From Streptomyces jeddahensis (lineage in GTDB: Bacteria; Actinomycetota; Actinomycetes; Streptomycetales; Streptomycetaceae), in the NCBI RefSeq assembly GCF_001642995.1, contig NZ_LOHS01000194.1, forward strand, positions 1-64,000: DNA of 64,000 nucleotides, written 5' to 3'. Below the pieces are notes generated by a model. The model searched no databases, was not told the DNA's origin, and worked only from the letters and a program-made list of their open reading frames with translations. The position numbers were made by a program, and so were the translations under genes. Below, piece by piece: positions 17,962-28,508 of this stretch; position 1 is the stretch's first letter, and each line of letters begins with the position of its first letter.

Positions 17962-19932
17962 GTGACCACTCGTGCCCGTACGACCGCCGTGTCCGCGGCG
18001 GTCGTCCTCGCCACCGCGGGCGGCCTGCTCACCGCGGTCTCCGCCTCCGCCGCCGTAAGCTGCACGTCCCCCGTCTACAAGCGGCAGTTCTTCGCGAACA
18101 CCACCTTCTCCGGTACGCCGAAGAAGACCGACTGCGACTCGAAGATCGACCAGAACTGGGGCACCGGAGCCCCGGCTTCGGGTCTGCCCAGCAACAACTT
18201 CGGCGTCCGCTGGACCGTCACCCGCGACTTCGGCTCCGGCGGCCCGTTCGCCTTCTCGGTCGAGTCGCGCGACGGCATCCGGGTCTACCTCGACGGCGTC
18301 CGCAAGGTCGACCTCTGGAAGAACGTCTCGACGACGCAGAAGAAGACCGTCAACGTCACCATCCCCTCCGGCAAGCACACGCTCCGGATCGACTTCGTCA
18401 ACTGGACCGGCGCGGCGAACGTCAAGTTCACCTATGCGCCGAGGACTTCTGCGGACGTCGACAAGGTCAAGCCCCTGGCGCCGACGGGGTTCACGGCCGC
18501 GTACGCGAACGACACCCAGCAGGCCAAGCTCACCTGGTCGAAGAACGTCGAGATGGACCTGGCCGGATACCGCGTCTACCAGCGCGTGGCGGGCACCACC
18601 AGCTGGCTGATCCTGCGCGAGCTGGGGGCCACCACCACCTCGTACACCGACACCCCGCCCGCCACCGGGGAGACGTACGAGTACATGGTCCGGGCGTACG
18701 ACAAGGCCAGGAACTACTCGGCCGACACCTCGCGCGCCACGGTGACCAGCATCGCCGTCACCACGCCGACCGGCCTCACCGCCACCGGTACCGACGCCGG
18801 GATCGCCCTGCGCTGGGACGCGGTGCCCGGGGCGGTCAAGTACCGGGTGGTCCGCTCGTCGCACTACATCGACGGGGGCGCCACCTGGCAGCCCACCGGA
18901 ACCTCGCTCACCGACACCAGCGTGACCCGCTCCGCCCAGCACGAGTACCGGGTCGCCGCGATCGACGCGAGCGGCCGGGTCACCGCCTACTCCACGGCCA
19001 AGACCGCCCGCCGCCTGGTGGCCGCGCCCACGATCGGCAAGGCCTTCCCGCACACCAGCGCGGTCACCGTGACCTGGGACGCGGACCACAAGACCGGCGG
19101 GTCTTACTCGGGCTTCCGGATCTACCGCGCCACCGGCACGAGCACCGACTGGGTCGAGGTGACCGAGCGCTGCCACTGGACCGAGCGCGAACTCCCCGAC
19201 GGCACCGACCAGTACCTGTGCACCGACTGGTCCGCCGGCACCAACACCGCGTACCGCTATGCCGTCAGCGGCTACGACGTCAACGACAGGGAGGGCCTGC
19301 GCAGCGGCGAGGTGACGGCCACCACCGGCACCGACAAGCAGGCGCCCGCGGCTCCGGCGTCCGTGACCGCGACCACCGAGGACTGGGGCACGACCCTGAC
19401 CTGGTCACAGGTGGCCGACGCCGATCTTGACGAGTACAGCGTGTGGCGTGGCACCACCGTCGACGGCGTCTGCACGGACACCGAGAAGCTCGGCGACACC
19501 CGCGTGACCGAGACGTCTTGGCGGGACGTCAACGTCGCGGACGGCGAGAGCCTCTGCTACGTCGTGCGGCCCGCCGACTTCGCGGGCAACCTCAGCGCAG
19601 GCACCACCGTCCACGTCACCGAGCACGATCTGCGGCCCACGGTGGAGACCCCGGCCGGGGCCACCCACGCCGCCTACGCATCGCTCTCCGCCATCGGCAA
19701 TGTGCAGGTGAGCGCCTGGTCGCCCGCGGGCACGGAGGAGTACGCGAGTTTCCGGGCCGCCCGCTGGAACCCGGGGACCGCGACCTTCGACGCGCTGCCC
19801 GCCTCCGACCCCCTCTACGACGCGAGCGTCCCGACCGGAACGTCCCTGTGGTACCAGGTCGTCGGCGTCCACGAGGACGGCACCACCTCGCTGCCGGTCC
19901 TGGTCAGCGTGGCCGTACCGCCGTCCTCCTGA
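17962..19932 (+). CDS. secreted protein with PA14 domain and fibronectin type III repeats
   Basis: A 656-residue exported protein. A signal peptide (VVLATAGGLLTAVSASAA) ends near residue 33. A PA14-type carbohydrate-binding domain follows (about 35-170): FFANTTFSGTPKKTDCDSKI, then VRWTVTRDF, SRDGIRVYLDG and the closing LRIDFVNWTGAANVKFTY. At least four fibronectin type III repeats come next, each with a start like PLAPTGFTA, a YRVYQRV strand and a YTDT or YEYMVRAYD strand. The pattern suits binding to an extracellular polysaccharide or to another surface protein. No enzyme domain is present. The start is the GTG at 17962 with a weak AAAGAG upstream; a frame extending to 17710 is not supported. 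Confidence 0.88.
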   Translation: MTTRARTTAVSAAVVLATAGGLLTAVSASAAVSCTSPVYKRQFFANTTFSGTPKKTDCDSKIDQNWGTGAPASGLPSNNFGVRWTVTRDFGSGGPFAFSVESRDGIRVYLDGVRKVDLWKNVSTTQKKTVNVTIPSGKHTLRIDFVNWTGAANVKFTYAPRTSADVDKVKPLAPTGFTAAYANDTQQAKLTWSKNVEMDLAGYRVYQRVAGTTSWLILRELGATTTSYTDTPPATGETYEYMVRAYDKARNYSADTSRATVTSIAVTTPTGLTATGTDAGIALRWDAVPGAVKYRVVRSSHYIDGGATWQPTGTSLTDTSVTRSAQHEYRVAAIDASGRVTAYSTAKTARRLVAAPTIGKAFPHTSAVTVTWDADHKTGGSYSGFRIYRATGTSTDWVEVTERCHWTERELPDGTDQYLCTDWSAGTNTAYRYAVSGYDVNDREGLRSGEVTATTGTDKQAPAAPASVTATTEDWGTTLTWSQVADADLDEYSVWRGTTVDGVCTDTEKLGDTRVTETSWRDVNVADGESLCYVVRPADFAGNLSAGTTVHVTEHDLRPTVETPAGATHAAYASLSAIGNVQVSAWSPAGTEEYASFRAARWNPGTATFDALPASDPLYDASVPTGTSLWYQVVGVHEDGTTSLPVLVSVAVPPSS

Positions 19933-19940
19933 CGGCATGA

Positions 19941-19977
19941 CGAAGGGGCCCGGAGGTTCGGCCTCCGGGCCCCTTCG
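19941..19977. terminator. strong bidirectional terminator between hspR and the PA14/FnIII gene
   Basis: CGAAGGGGCCCGGAGG at 19941-19956 and its perfect complement at 19962-19977 form a 16-bp stem with a 5-nt loop. It lies between the stops of two convergent genes and can end transcription from both sides, including the whole dnaK operon. Confidence 0.9.
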
Positions 19978-19992
19978 CATGGTTGACGTGCG

Positions 19993-20445
19993 TCAGTCGG
20001 ACTGCTGCTGCCGCTTCGGCCGCCACACCACCAGCGCGCTGGTCTGCTGCACCTCCTGGTACGGCACCAGATCCCGCCGGTACGACGCATGGACCGCCGC
20101 CTCACGCTGCCGCATCGCCGCCGCCGCTCCGTCCAGCGCGTCCTCGAGCTCCGCGACGCGCTGCTGGAGCGCGACGACCTGGTTCTCCAGCTCGATGATG
20201 CGCTTGATGCCGGCCAGGTTGATGCCCTCGTCCTGCGACAGCTGCTGCACCTGGCGGAGCAGCTCGATGTCACGGGCCGAGTAGCGCCGGCCCCGGCCCG
20301 CCGTGCGGTCGGGGGAGACCAGGCCGAGACGGTCGTACTGCCGCAGGGTCTGCGGGTGCAGCCCGCTGAGCTGGGCCGCCACCGAGATGACGTACACCGG
20401 CGTCTCTTCGGTCAGTTCGTAAGGGTTCCGCCGACGGCTGTCCAT
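19993..20445 (-). CDS. hspR: heat-shock repressor HspR (MerR family)
   Basis: A 150-residue MerR-family repressor that binds HAIR operators with DnaK as co-repressor. The winged HTH is clear: VYVISVAAQLSGLHPQTLRQYDRLGLVSP then GRGRRYSARDIELL by parts. A coiled coil (ENQVVALQQRVAELEDAL) follows for dimerisation, and the tail ends in VVWRPKR. The ATG at 20445 gives MDSRRRNPYEL, the conserved HspR beginning, and places GGGAG about 10 nt upstream; an ATG at 20454 overlaps the dnaJ stop. It is the last gene of the dnaK operon, so it regulates its own synthesis through the HAIR sites upstream of dnaK. Confidence 0.96.
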   Translation of the reverse strand: MDSRRRNPYELTEETPVYVISVAAQLSGLHPQTLRQYDRLGLVSPDRTAGRGRRYSARDIELLRQVQQLSQDEGINLAGIKRIIELENQVVALQQRVAELEDALDGAAAAMRQREAAVHASYRRDLVPYQEVQQTSALVVWRPKRQQQSD

Positions 20446-20450
20446 GTGCG

Positions 20451-21626
20451 TCATGCTCCCTTCGCGGCCTGGAACAGCTCCGCCCGCGGGTCGTCGCCCG
20501 CGGTCGCCTCGCGATACGCCTCCAGGGCGTCCCGAGCCTTGCCCGTCACATCCTTCGGCACGGCGACCTCGACCGTGACCAGCAGGTCGCCGCGGGTGCC
20601 GTCCTTGCGGACCGCGCCCTTGCCGCGGGCGCGCATCGTGCGCCCGTTGGGCGTGCCCGGCGGCAGCTTCAGCGTGACCGGCGGACCGCCGAGCGTGGGC
20701 ACCTTCACCTCACCACCGAGCGCGGCCTCCGCGAAGGTGACGGGCACCGTGACCGTGAGATTGTCGCCCTTGCGGCCGAAGACCGGGTGGGCGTCGACGT
20801 GCACGACCACATACAGGTCGCCCGCCGGGCCGCCCCGCTCGCCGGGTGCGCCCTTGCCGCGCAGCCTGATCCGCTGGCCGTCCGTCACCCCCGCGGGGAT
20901 GCGGACCTGCATGGTGCGGGACGACTTGGCGCGGCCGCTGCCGTTGCACTCCAGGCAGGGGTGCTCGGCGATCAGGCCGCGGCCCTTGCAGTCGGGGCAG
21001 GGGTCGGTGAGCGAGAAGCCGCCGCCCGAGCCGCGCGCCACCTGGCCGGTGCCAACGCAGGTCGGGCACACGCGCGGCGTGCCGTTCTTGTCGCCGGTGC
21101 CGGAACAGGCCTTGCACGGCGCCTGCGAGGACATCCGCAGCGGGACGGTCGCGCCGTCCACCGCCTCCGTGAAGCTCAGCGTGACCTCGGACTCGATGTC
21201 CTGGCCGCGCCGCGGCTGCGTCCGCGTGCCCGCGCCGCCGCCGCGGTTGAACAGTCCCCCGAAGACGTCACCGAGACCGCCGCCGAATCCCCCGGCGCCT
21301 CCGCCCTGGGCGCCTCCGCCGAAGAGGTCGCCCAGGTCGAAGTTGAACGTTCCGCCCCCGGCGCCCGGACCCGGACGGAACCCGCCGTTGCCGAAGAGGG
21401 CGCGCGCGTCGTCGTACTCCTTGCGCTTCTTGGGGTCGCCGAGGACGTCGTTCGCCTCGGAGATCTCCTTGAAGCGCTCCTCGGCCTTGGCGTTGCCCTT
21501 GTTGGCGTCCGGGTGGAACTCGCGGGCGAGCTTCCGGTACGCCTTCTTGATCTCGGCTTCGGTGGCGTCCTTGGGGACGCCGAGGACCTTGTAGTAGTCC
21601 TTCTCGATGAAGTCCTTGGTGCTCAT
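20451..21626 (-). CDS. dnaJ: co-chaperone DnaJ
   Basis: Type I Hsp40 of 391 residues. The J domain (residues 10-75) has the HPD motif that stimulates DnaK ATPase. A Gly/Phe-rich linker follows (FGNGGFRPGPGAGGG and onward). The zinc-binding region has four CxxCxGxG-type repeats: CKACSGTG, CPTCVGTG, CPDCKGRG and CLECNGSG. Then come the C-terminal substrate-binding beta-domains. All parts are present, so it should be fully functional. It starts 55 nt after the grpE stop, with GGAGGGA just upstream, and its stop overlaps hspR. Confidence 0.97.
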   Translation of the reverse strand: MSTKDFIEKDYYKVLGVPKDATEAEIKKAYRKLAREFHPDANKGNAKAEERFKEISEANDVLGDPKKRKEYDDARALFGNGGFRPGPGAGGGTFNFDLGDLFGGGAQGGGAGGFGGGLGDVFGGLFNRGGGAGTRTQPRRGQDIESEVTLSFTEAVDGATVPLRMSSQAPCKACSGTGDKNGTPRVCPTCVGTGQVARGSGGGFSLTDPCPDCKGRGLIAEHPCLECNGSGRAKSSRTMQVRIPAGVTDGQRIRLRGKGAPGERGGPAGDLYVVVHVDAHPVFGRKGDNLTVTVPVTFAEAALGGEVKVPTLGGPPVTLKLPPGTPNGRTMRARGKGAVRKDGTRGDLLVTVEVAVPKDVTGKARDALEAYREATAGDDPRAELFQAAKGA

Positions 21627-21680
21627 CCCCGACGTCCCTCCTTCCTCGTCCGTACGGCGATCCGTACTGTGCGTATGACG

Positions 21681-22354
21681 TCAGCCCTCGTCCGGGCCAC
21701 CGTTCTCCTTGCCCGTCGCGTCCGTCGCTTCCGAAGACCCGTCGCCCGCCTCGGCCTTGTCGGCCTTGACGGTCTGCGCGCCGGGCTGCGGCTCGGCAAC
21801 GGCCACCCGCGCGGGGCGGATGGTGCGCTCGCCGAACCGGTACCCCGGCTGCAGAATCGCCACGCACGTCGTCTCCGTGACGTCGGGCGCATACGAGTGC
21901 ATCAGCGCCTCGTGGATCGTCGGGTCGAAGGGCTCGCCCTCCTTGCCGAACTGCTGCAGGCCCATCTTGGCGGCGACCGTCTCCAGCGATTCGGCCACCG
22001 ACTTGAACCCGCCCACGAGCTCGCCGTGTTCCCGCGCGCGACCGATGTCGTCGAGCACGGGAAGGAGCTCGGTCAGGAGGTTCGCGATGGCGATCTCCTT
22101 GACCGCGATCCGGTCGCGCTCGACCCGGCGGCGGTAGTTCTGGAACTCGGCCTGCAGCCGCTGGAGGTCCGTCGTGCGCTCGGCGAGCGCGGTGCGCACC
22201 TGGTCCAGCTCGGCCGTCAGGCCTGCCGTCTGGGTTGCGTCCCCGGCCGGGGCCGCCGCGCCCTCCTTGGGCTCGGCGGCCTTCGACTCGGCGTCTTCTG
22301 CGGTGGCGCCGGAGGGGACGTCGGGCTGCTCGTCGAAGCCCGGGGTCTCCTCCG

Positions 22355-22358
<4 letters not shown>
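21681..22358 (-). CDS. grpE: nucleotide exchange factor GrpE
   Basis: A 225-residue GrpE that exchanges ADP for ATP on DnaK. The long N-terminal region is Ala/Glu/Pro-rich and disordered (about 60 residues), as is usual in Streptomyces. A dimerising coiled coil (LDQVRTALAERTTDLQRLQAEFQNYRRRVERDR by parts) follows, then the C-terminal beta domain with HEALMHSYAPDVTETTCVAILQPGYRFGERTIRPARVAV by parts, which is the family signature. A variable acidic tail closes the protein. The ATG overlaps the dnaK stop by 4 nt (22355-22358), so it is translationally coupled to dnaK. Confidence 0.97.
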
Positions 22359-24205
<1,847 letters not shown>

Positions 24206-24224
24206 TTCAATTCCTCCAGCATGA

Positions 24225-24245
24225 CTTGAGTGGAACAGGCTCAAG
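24225..24245. promoter_or_regulatory. HAIR operator 1 at the dnaK promoter
   Basis: CTTGAGT, 7 nt, GCTCAAG matches the HspR consensus at 13 of 14 positions. It overlaps the -10 region and the probable transcription start of dnaK. Confidence 0.93.
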
Positions 24246-24272
24246 GATGCATGAAGGCCGGGGGCGAGTCAA
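24244..24272 (-). promoter_or_regulatory. dnaK promoter (-35 and -10)
   Basis: On the minus strand TTGACT (24272-24267) and CATCCT (24249-24244) are separated by exactly 17 bp, a good vegetative-sigma (HrdB) promoter about 40 nt upstream of the dnaK ATG. Its -10 end touches HAIR 1, so repression would be steric. Confidence 0.75.
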
Positions 24273-24276
24273 CAGA

Positions 24277-24297
24277 GCTGAGTCGAGGGGGCTCAAC
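24277..24297. promoter_or_regulatory. degenerate HAIR operator 2 upstream of dnaK
   Basis: GCTGAGT, 7 nt, GCTCAAC keeps most of the HAIR half-sites, with 10 of 14 consensus positions. It lies just upstream of the -35 element and 52 bp from HAIR 1, so cooperative HspR binding is plausible. Confidence 0.7.
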
Positions 24298-24476
24298 TTT
24301 TATCCGGGGCTTACCGGCAAGCGCGCGACGGCACCCGCGGCGCTGGCGCTGGGCACCCCGATGCTGGCATCAGGTTGGAGCTTACGCCCCTTTTGTCGGG
24401 CGAGGTCGGGCCCGAAGGCCCTCGCTGCGAGCCCTTGGGTCCATGTGAGCCGAGGCCACAGGATCCCGCGGTGGGG

Positions 24477-25055
24477 TCAGACGCCCCTGTCGCCGAAGAG
24501 GCTCCCAGCCGTGACGCCGGAGAGCGGCCTCGTGGAGGCCGGGTCCAGCAGCCCGGCGAGCCGGGTCACGAGGGTGTCGATCTCGTGCGCGCACGCGCGC
24601 AGGACGCCGATCGGCTGCGCCCACGGGTCCTCGACGTCGTCCTCCGGACCGGGAACCGCGCCGAGGAGGCCCCGGCGGGCGGCGGCCTCGGCGACCACGT
24701 CCCCGGTAGCCCCGTCGGCCAGCCGTACGAACTCCTTCAGCGTGAAGCAGCGGCGCATCGCCAGCGGCGAGATCCGCACCGCGGCCTCCCGGTGCTCGCG
24801 CGCGAGGCCGAGCACCAGCCCGGCCTCGCCCACGCGTTCCTCGGTGAGTGGGCGCGAGGCGAAGCCCGCACCGTCACCGCCCAGCTCCTCGAGAACCCGC
24901 CGGGTGGCCGGATCCATACCGCTGCGGTGCCGCGCCCCGGTGCCGGCGCTCTCCGGCCGCACGGGCGAGCCGGGCGCGAGCCTGGCGGCCATCAGCCGCT
25001 CGGCGAGCGCCGAGCGGTGCACGTTGCCCGTGCAGACGAAGAGCACCCTGGTCAT
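24477..25055 (-). CDS. low-molecular-weight protein tyrosine phosphatase
   Basis: A 192-residue phosphatase. The LMW-PTP P-loop is at the N-terminus: VCTGNVHRS, with nucleophile Cys8 and Arg14. The C(X)5R spacing is intact, although VH replaces the usual TC or IC. The general acid Asp is probably in PEDDVEDPWAQP near residue 145. The RVGEAGLVLGLAREHR stretch matches the MxxxH region. The family acts as the Wzb partner, dephosphorylating the tyrosine autokinase. It lies 16 nt after the autokinase gene and is cotranscribed with it. It is slightly longer than the usual 150-170 residues because of C-terminal additions. Confidence 0.88.
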   Translation of the reverse strand: MTRVLFVCTGNVHRSALAERLMAARLAPGSPVRPESAGTGARHRSGMDPATRRVLEELGGDGAGFASRPLTEERVGEAGLVLGLAREHREAAVRISPLAMRRCFTLKEFVRLADGATGDVVAEAAARRGLLGAVPGPEDDVEDPWAQPIGVLRACAHEIDTLVTRLAGLLDPASTRPLSGVTAGSLFGDRGV

Positions 25056-25071
25056 CTGAAGCGCACCCCGG

Positions 25072-26556
25072 TCACTTGTCGCCCGCGAGGTGGGTCAGGG
25101 CGGGCTCGGCGGCCTCCTTGCGGCGGCCGGACGGGCGGGGCGCGGGCAGATCGCCGTAACTGCCGTAGGCGCCGTAGCCCTTGCCCTTGTTGAGCGGGGC
25201 CATGCTGAAGACGGTGCCGAGGGTGCGTACGCCCACCCGGCTGAGCGCTTCGGCGGCCGAACGGACCTGGTCGCGGCCGGTCTTCGAGGCGCGTACGACG
25301 AGCAGCGCGCCCTGGGCGAGCGGGGCCAGACCGACGGTGTCGGCGACCGGCAGCAGCGGAGCGGTGTCGACGATCACCGCCTCGTAGCGGCCCGCGAGTT
25401 CACGCAGCACCTCGCCCATCCGGTCCGACGAGAGCAGCTCCGTCGGGTTCGGCGGCACCGCGCCGCTGGTGAGCACCGACAGGCGGCTGCCCGCCTGCTG
25501 CATCACGTCCTCGATGCGCGCCTGTCCGATGAGCACGGTGGTCAGCCCGGCGTTCTGCACCAGACCGAAGGTGCGTGCCACGGACGGCCTGCGGAGGTCG
25601 GCGTCCACCAGGCACGTCACGATGCCCGCTTCGGCGAGTGAGAGCGCCAGGTTCGCCGCGGTGTTCGTCTTGCCCTCGCCGGGCACCGGGCTGGTCACGA
25701 CGATCACCCTCGGCCGGTCGTCGACCTGCGCGAACTGCAGGTTCGTGCGCAGTTTGCGGAACGCCTCCGCGCGGGTCGAGTGCTTGGCGGCACCGGTGGC
25801 CAGCGGCTGCTTCGCCGCGTCCTTGTCGAACGGGATGGAACCGAGGACCGGCAGCCGGGTGAGCTCGCTCAGCGCCTCGCTGGTCTTGAGGGTGGTGTCG
25901 AGCGTCTCGCGCAGGATGACGAGCGCGGCACCGAGCAGCAGCCCGGCGAGCAGCCCGGCGGCCAGGTTCAGCAGGTGCCGAGGCGAGACGGGGACGCTGG
26001 GCGCCGTGGCCTGCTGGGTGATGCCGAGCGAGACGGGCGACACGGCGGCCGGAGGAGCCGCGGCTTCGGGGGCCGGGCCGGCAGGGGACGGCGCGGGTGC
26101 GGGCTCCGCCGCCTGCTTCGGCGTCTCCAGCTGCTCGACGACGGCGCTGAAGCGCACCGCCACGGCGTTGGCGATACGGGCCGCACGCGACGGGGACGCG
26201 TCGCGGACCGTGATGTTGATGAGCACGGTGTTGAGCGGGACGTTCGCCGAGATCTTGGACGCCAGCTGTTCCGGTGTGGTCGGCAGCCCGAGCTCGCGCA
26301 CCACTGGTTCGGTCACCTGGCGGGTGGCCACGATCGCCGCGTACGACTGGACCCGGGCCTGCGAGAAGCTCTGGCCCTGGTTGAGCTCAGCGGTGTCGAC
26401 ACCCGACCTGGTGGCGACGAAGAGCTGAGTGCGGGCCTCGTAGACGGGTCTGATCAGCTCGTTGGCGGCCTGGCCCGCCCCGATGCCGAGCAGCAGGCAG
26501 ACCAGGACGGTCGGCCAGCGTCTGGCGAGAACCTTGAGATATCCGCGGAGATCCAA
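25072..26556 (-). CDS. polysaccharide co-polymerase / tyrosine autokinase (Wzc/CapAB-like)
   Basis: A 494-residue BY-kinase. Two membrane segments (residues 15-32 and about 205-225) flank a periplasmic-type Wzz domain with an Ala/Pro-rich insert near 160-190. The cytoplasmic kinase domain has Walker A PVPGEGKT (about 289-297), Walker A' LVDADLRRP, and Walker B VIVDTAP (about 395). A tyrosine cluster (GYGAYGSYGDL) near residue 462 is the likely autophosphorylation site. It should control chain length and export of the surface polysaccharide. The start is a TTG at 26556: LDLRGYLKVLARRW is the conserved family beginning and GAGGGG lies 7 nt upstream; the longer frame to 26652 is not favoured. 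It is cotranscribed with the phosphatase. Confidence 0.9.
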   Translation of the reverse strand: MDLRGYLKVLARRWPTVLVCLLLGIGAGQAANELIRPVYEARTQLFVATRSGVDTAELNQGQSFSQARVQSYAAIVATRQVTEPVVRELGLPTTPEQLASKISANVPLNTVLINITVRDASPSRAARIANAVAVRFSAVVEQLETPKQAAEPAPAPSPAGPAPEAAAPPAAVSPVSLGITQQATAPSVPVSPRHLLNLAAGLLAGLLLGAALVILRETLDTTLKTSEALSELTRLPVLGSIPFDKDAAKQPLATGAAKHSTRAEAFRKLRTNLQFAQVDDRPRVIVVTSPVPGEGKTNTAANLALSLAEAGIVTCLVDADLRRPSVARTFGLVQNAGLTTVLIGQARIEDVMQQAGSRLSVLTSGAVPPNPTELLSSDRMGEVLRELAGRYEAVIVDTAPLLPVADTVGLAPLAQGALLVVRASKTGRDQVRSAAEALSRVGVRTLGTVFSMAPLNKGKGYGAYGSYGDLPAPRPSGRRKEAAEPALTHLAGDK

Positions 26557-26761
26557 CGTGCACCCCTCACAGGGCTGTAGAAATGGTCTGGGTCGGCCGG
26601 ATGGTCTGGGTAGGCCGGTTTGCTCCCGATGTGCACCGCAGAGGATAGGCACTTGGGCACTTCAAACCCCGGAGTCACCCGAACGACGGCACGTCATGCG
26701 GACGGCACGTGACAGCGCGGCCGGAACCGACGGGCGGCTCCCCCGGACGACCGGCCACCGG

Positions 26762-27760
26762 TCATGAAACCGCCAGCCCTGACGGGGCAGTTGCGGGCGC
26801 CGCCACCTCCGCCAGCACGCCCGCTCCTTTCCGCCGTTCCGCAAACCACTCGATGGTCCGCAGCAGCCCCTCCTCCACCGGAGTTCTCGGCTGCCAGCCC
26901 AGCTCGGCGGCGGCCAGCGCGATGTCCGGACGGCGCCGCCTGGGGTCGTCCTCGGGGAGCGGCACCTGCACGATGGCGGAGCGCGATCCGGTCAGCCGCC
27001 GGATCCAGTGCGCGAGTTCGAGCATCGTCACCTCGTGTGGGTTGCCCAGGTTGACCGGTCCGGAAATGGACGCGCCGAGCATCCGCAGCACGCCGTCGAC
27101 CAGGTCGTCCACGTAGCACAGCGATCGGGTCTGCGAGCCGTCCCCGGTGACCGTCATGGGGGCTTCCTCCAGCGCCTGCCTGATCAGGTTGGGGACCACG
27201 CGGCCGTCGCCCGGGCGCATCCGCGGACCGAAGGTGTTGAAGATCCGGACGATCCCGGCGTCGACGCCGAGCGAGCGCCGGTACGCCATCGTCAGCGCCT
27301 CGGCGTAGCGTTTAGCCTCGTCGTAGCAGCTGCGGGGGCCCACCGGGTTGACGTTGCCCCAGTAGGACTCGGGCTGGGGATGCACCTGCGGATCTCCGTA
27401 CGCCTCGGAGGTCGAGGCCAGCACGAAGCGCGCGCCGTGGGCGGCCGCCAGCTCCAGTGCGTGCCGGGTGCCCTCCGCGCCGACTCGCAGGGTGGCCAGC
27501 GGATGGCGCAGGTAGTCGGCCGGCGACGCGGGGGACGCGAAGTGCAGTACCGCGTCGACGGGGCCATCGATCTCCAGGCCGTCGACGACGTCGGAGACCA
27601 GCAGCCGGAATCCCGCACGCCCCGTCAAACGCGCGATGTTGGCCGGCTCTCCGGTGATGAAGTTGTCCACGCACACGACGTCGTCGCAGACGGATTCCAG
27701 CAGTCGCTCGCACACATGAGAACCGATGAACCCGGCTCCCCCAGTCACCACGGCACGCAT
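26762..27760 (-). CDS. UDP-glucuronate decarboxylase-like SDR (UDP-xylose synthase type)
   Basis: A 332-residue extended short-chain dehydrogenase. The NAD-binding TGGAGFIGSH is at residues 6-15. The family hallmarks of UDP-xylose synthase are all present: HFASPASPADYLRHP, LASTSEAYGDP, ESYWGNVNPVGPRSCYDEAKR (active-site Tyr and Lys) and RIFNTFGPRM. It should convert UDP-glucuronate to UDP-xylose, though UDP-glucuronate itself would have to be made elsewhere, as no UDP-glucose dehydrogenase is in the window. It lies upstream of the autokinase gene on the same strand and divergent from the priming transferase. Confidence 0.87.
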   Translation of the reverse strand: MRAVVTGGAGFIGSHVCERLLESVCDDVVCVDNFITGEPANIARLTGRAGFRLLVSDVVDGLEIDGPVDAVLHFASPASPADYLRHPLATLRVGAEGTRHALELAAAHGARFVLASTSEAYGDPQVHPQPESYWGNVNPVGPRSCYDEAKRYAEALTMAYRRSLGVDAGIVRIFNTFGPRMRPGDGRVVPNLIRQALEEAPMTVTGDGSQTRSLCYVDDLVDGVLRMLGASISGPVNLGNPHEVTMLELAHWIRRLTGSRSAIVQVPLPEDDPRRRRPDIALAAAELGWQPRTPVEEGLLRTIEWFAERRKGAGVLAEVAAPATAPSGLAVS

Positions 27761-27909
27761 GCCAGCTACCTCTCGACCTCTGGGACTACCTCTGCCGCCC
27801 GGTCACGCGTGGCGTGCCGATCAATCACGGACATCGTGAGAGAGTCCTAGCCGCAAAACAGACCTTTCGTGATGACACGTGCCAAATACCCACGAACGGA
27901 TGCGGCGCA

Positions 27910-28500
27910 ATGGTGATCAAGCGGCTGGTCGACATCGTCGGCAGCCTCGCCCTGCTTCTGCTGGCAGCTCCTCTGAGCTGCGTCATCTGCCTCGCTGTCG
28001 CCACCACCTCACCGGGCGGCGTGCTCTTCCGGCAGACGAGGGCCGGGCTCGACGGACGCCCCTTCACGATGCTCAAGTTCCGCACCATGCACGCCGGGGC
28101 GGAAACCGAACGGTCCGAGCTGACCGCGCGCAACGAGACGAACGGCCATCTGTTCAAGCTCCGCGACGACCCCAGGGTCACGCGCGTCGGACGGCTGCTA
28201 CGCCGGCTCTCGCTCGACGAACTCCCCCAGCTGGTCAACGTGTTGCGCGGCGAGATGTCCCTGGTCGGCCCCCGCCCGCTGCCGCTCGCGGACTCCGGCT
28301 ACACCGGCCGTGCCCGCGCCCGTCTGTCCGTACCGCCCGGGCTGACCGGCCTGTGGCAGATCAGCGGCCGGTCCGCACTCCCCTGGGAGGAGATGGTGAG
28401 GCTCGACCTGCACTACGTCGAGCACCGCTCGATCGGCATGGACCTGGCCATCCTCGTCCGCACGGTCCCAGCGGTGCTGACCGCGCGGGGCGCACACTAG
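27910..28500 (+). CDS. undecaprenyl-phosphate sugar-1-phosphate transferase (priming)
   Basis: A 196-residue short-form bacterial sugar transferase. One N-terminal hydrophobic segment (VDIVGSLALLLLAAPLSCVICLAV) is followed by the catalytic core: GGVLFRQTRAGLDGRPFTMLKFRTM by parts, then RLSLDELPQLVNVLRGEMSLVGPRPLP and PGLTGLWQISGRS. The Asp-Glu pair in LDELPQ and the KFRTM motif are conserved. It should place the first sugar phosphate on the lipid carrier. It lacks the multi-span N-terminal part of full-length WbaP. The ATG at 27910 is chosen by homology although no good ribosome site is visible; a longer frame begins at 27814. It starts a rightward operon. Confidence 0.87.
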   Translation: MVIKRLVDIVGSLALLLLAAPLSCVICLAVATTSPGGVLFRQTRAGLDGRPFTMLKFRTMHAGAETERSELTARNETNGHLFKLRDDPRVTRVGRLLRRLSLDELPQLVNVLRGEMSLVGPRPLPLADSGYTGRARARLSVPPGLTGLWQISGRSALPWEEMVRLDLHYVEHRSIGMDLAILVRTVPAVLTARGAH

Positions 28501-28508
28501 GAGCCCTT

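Noticed and set aside
24206..24476. Possible tRNA or small RNA between dnaK and the phosphatase gene
   Set aside because: No cloverleaf or tRNA-like T-loop is visible. The structure there is explained by the HAIR sites and promoter.
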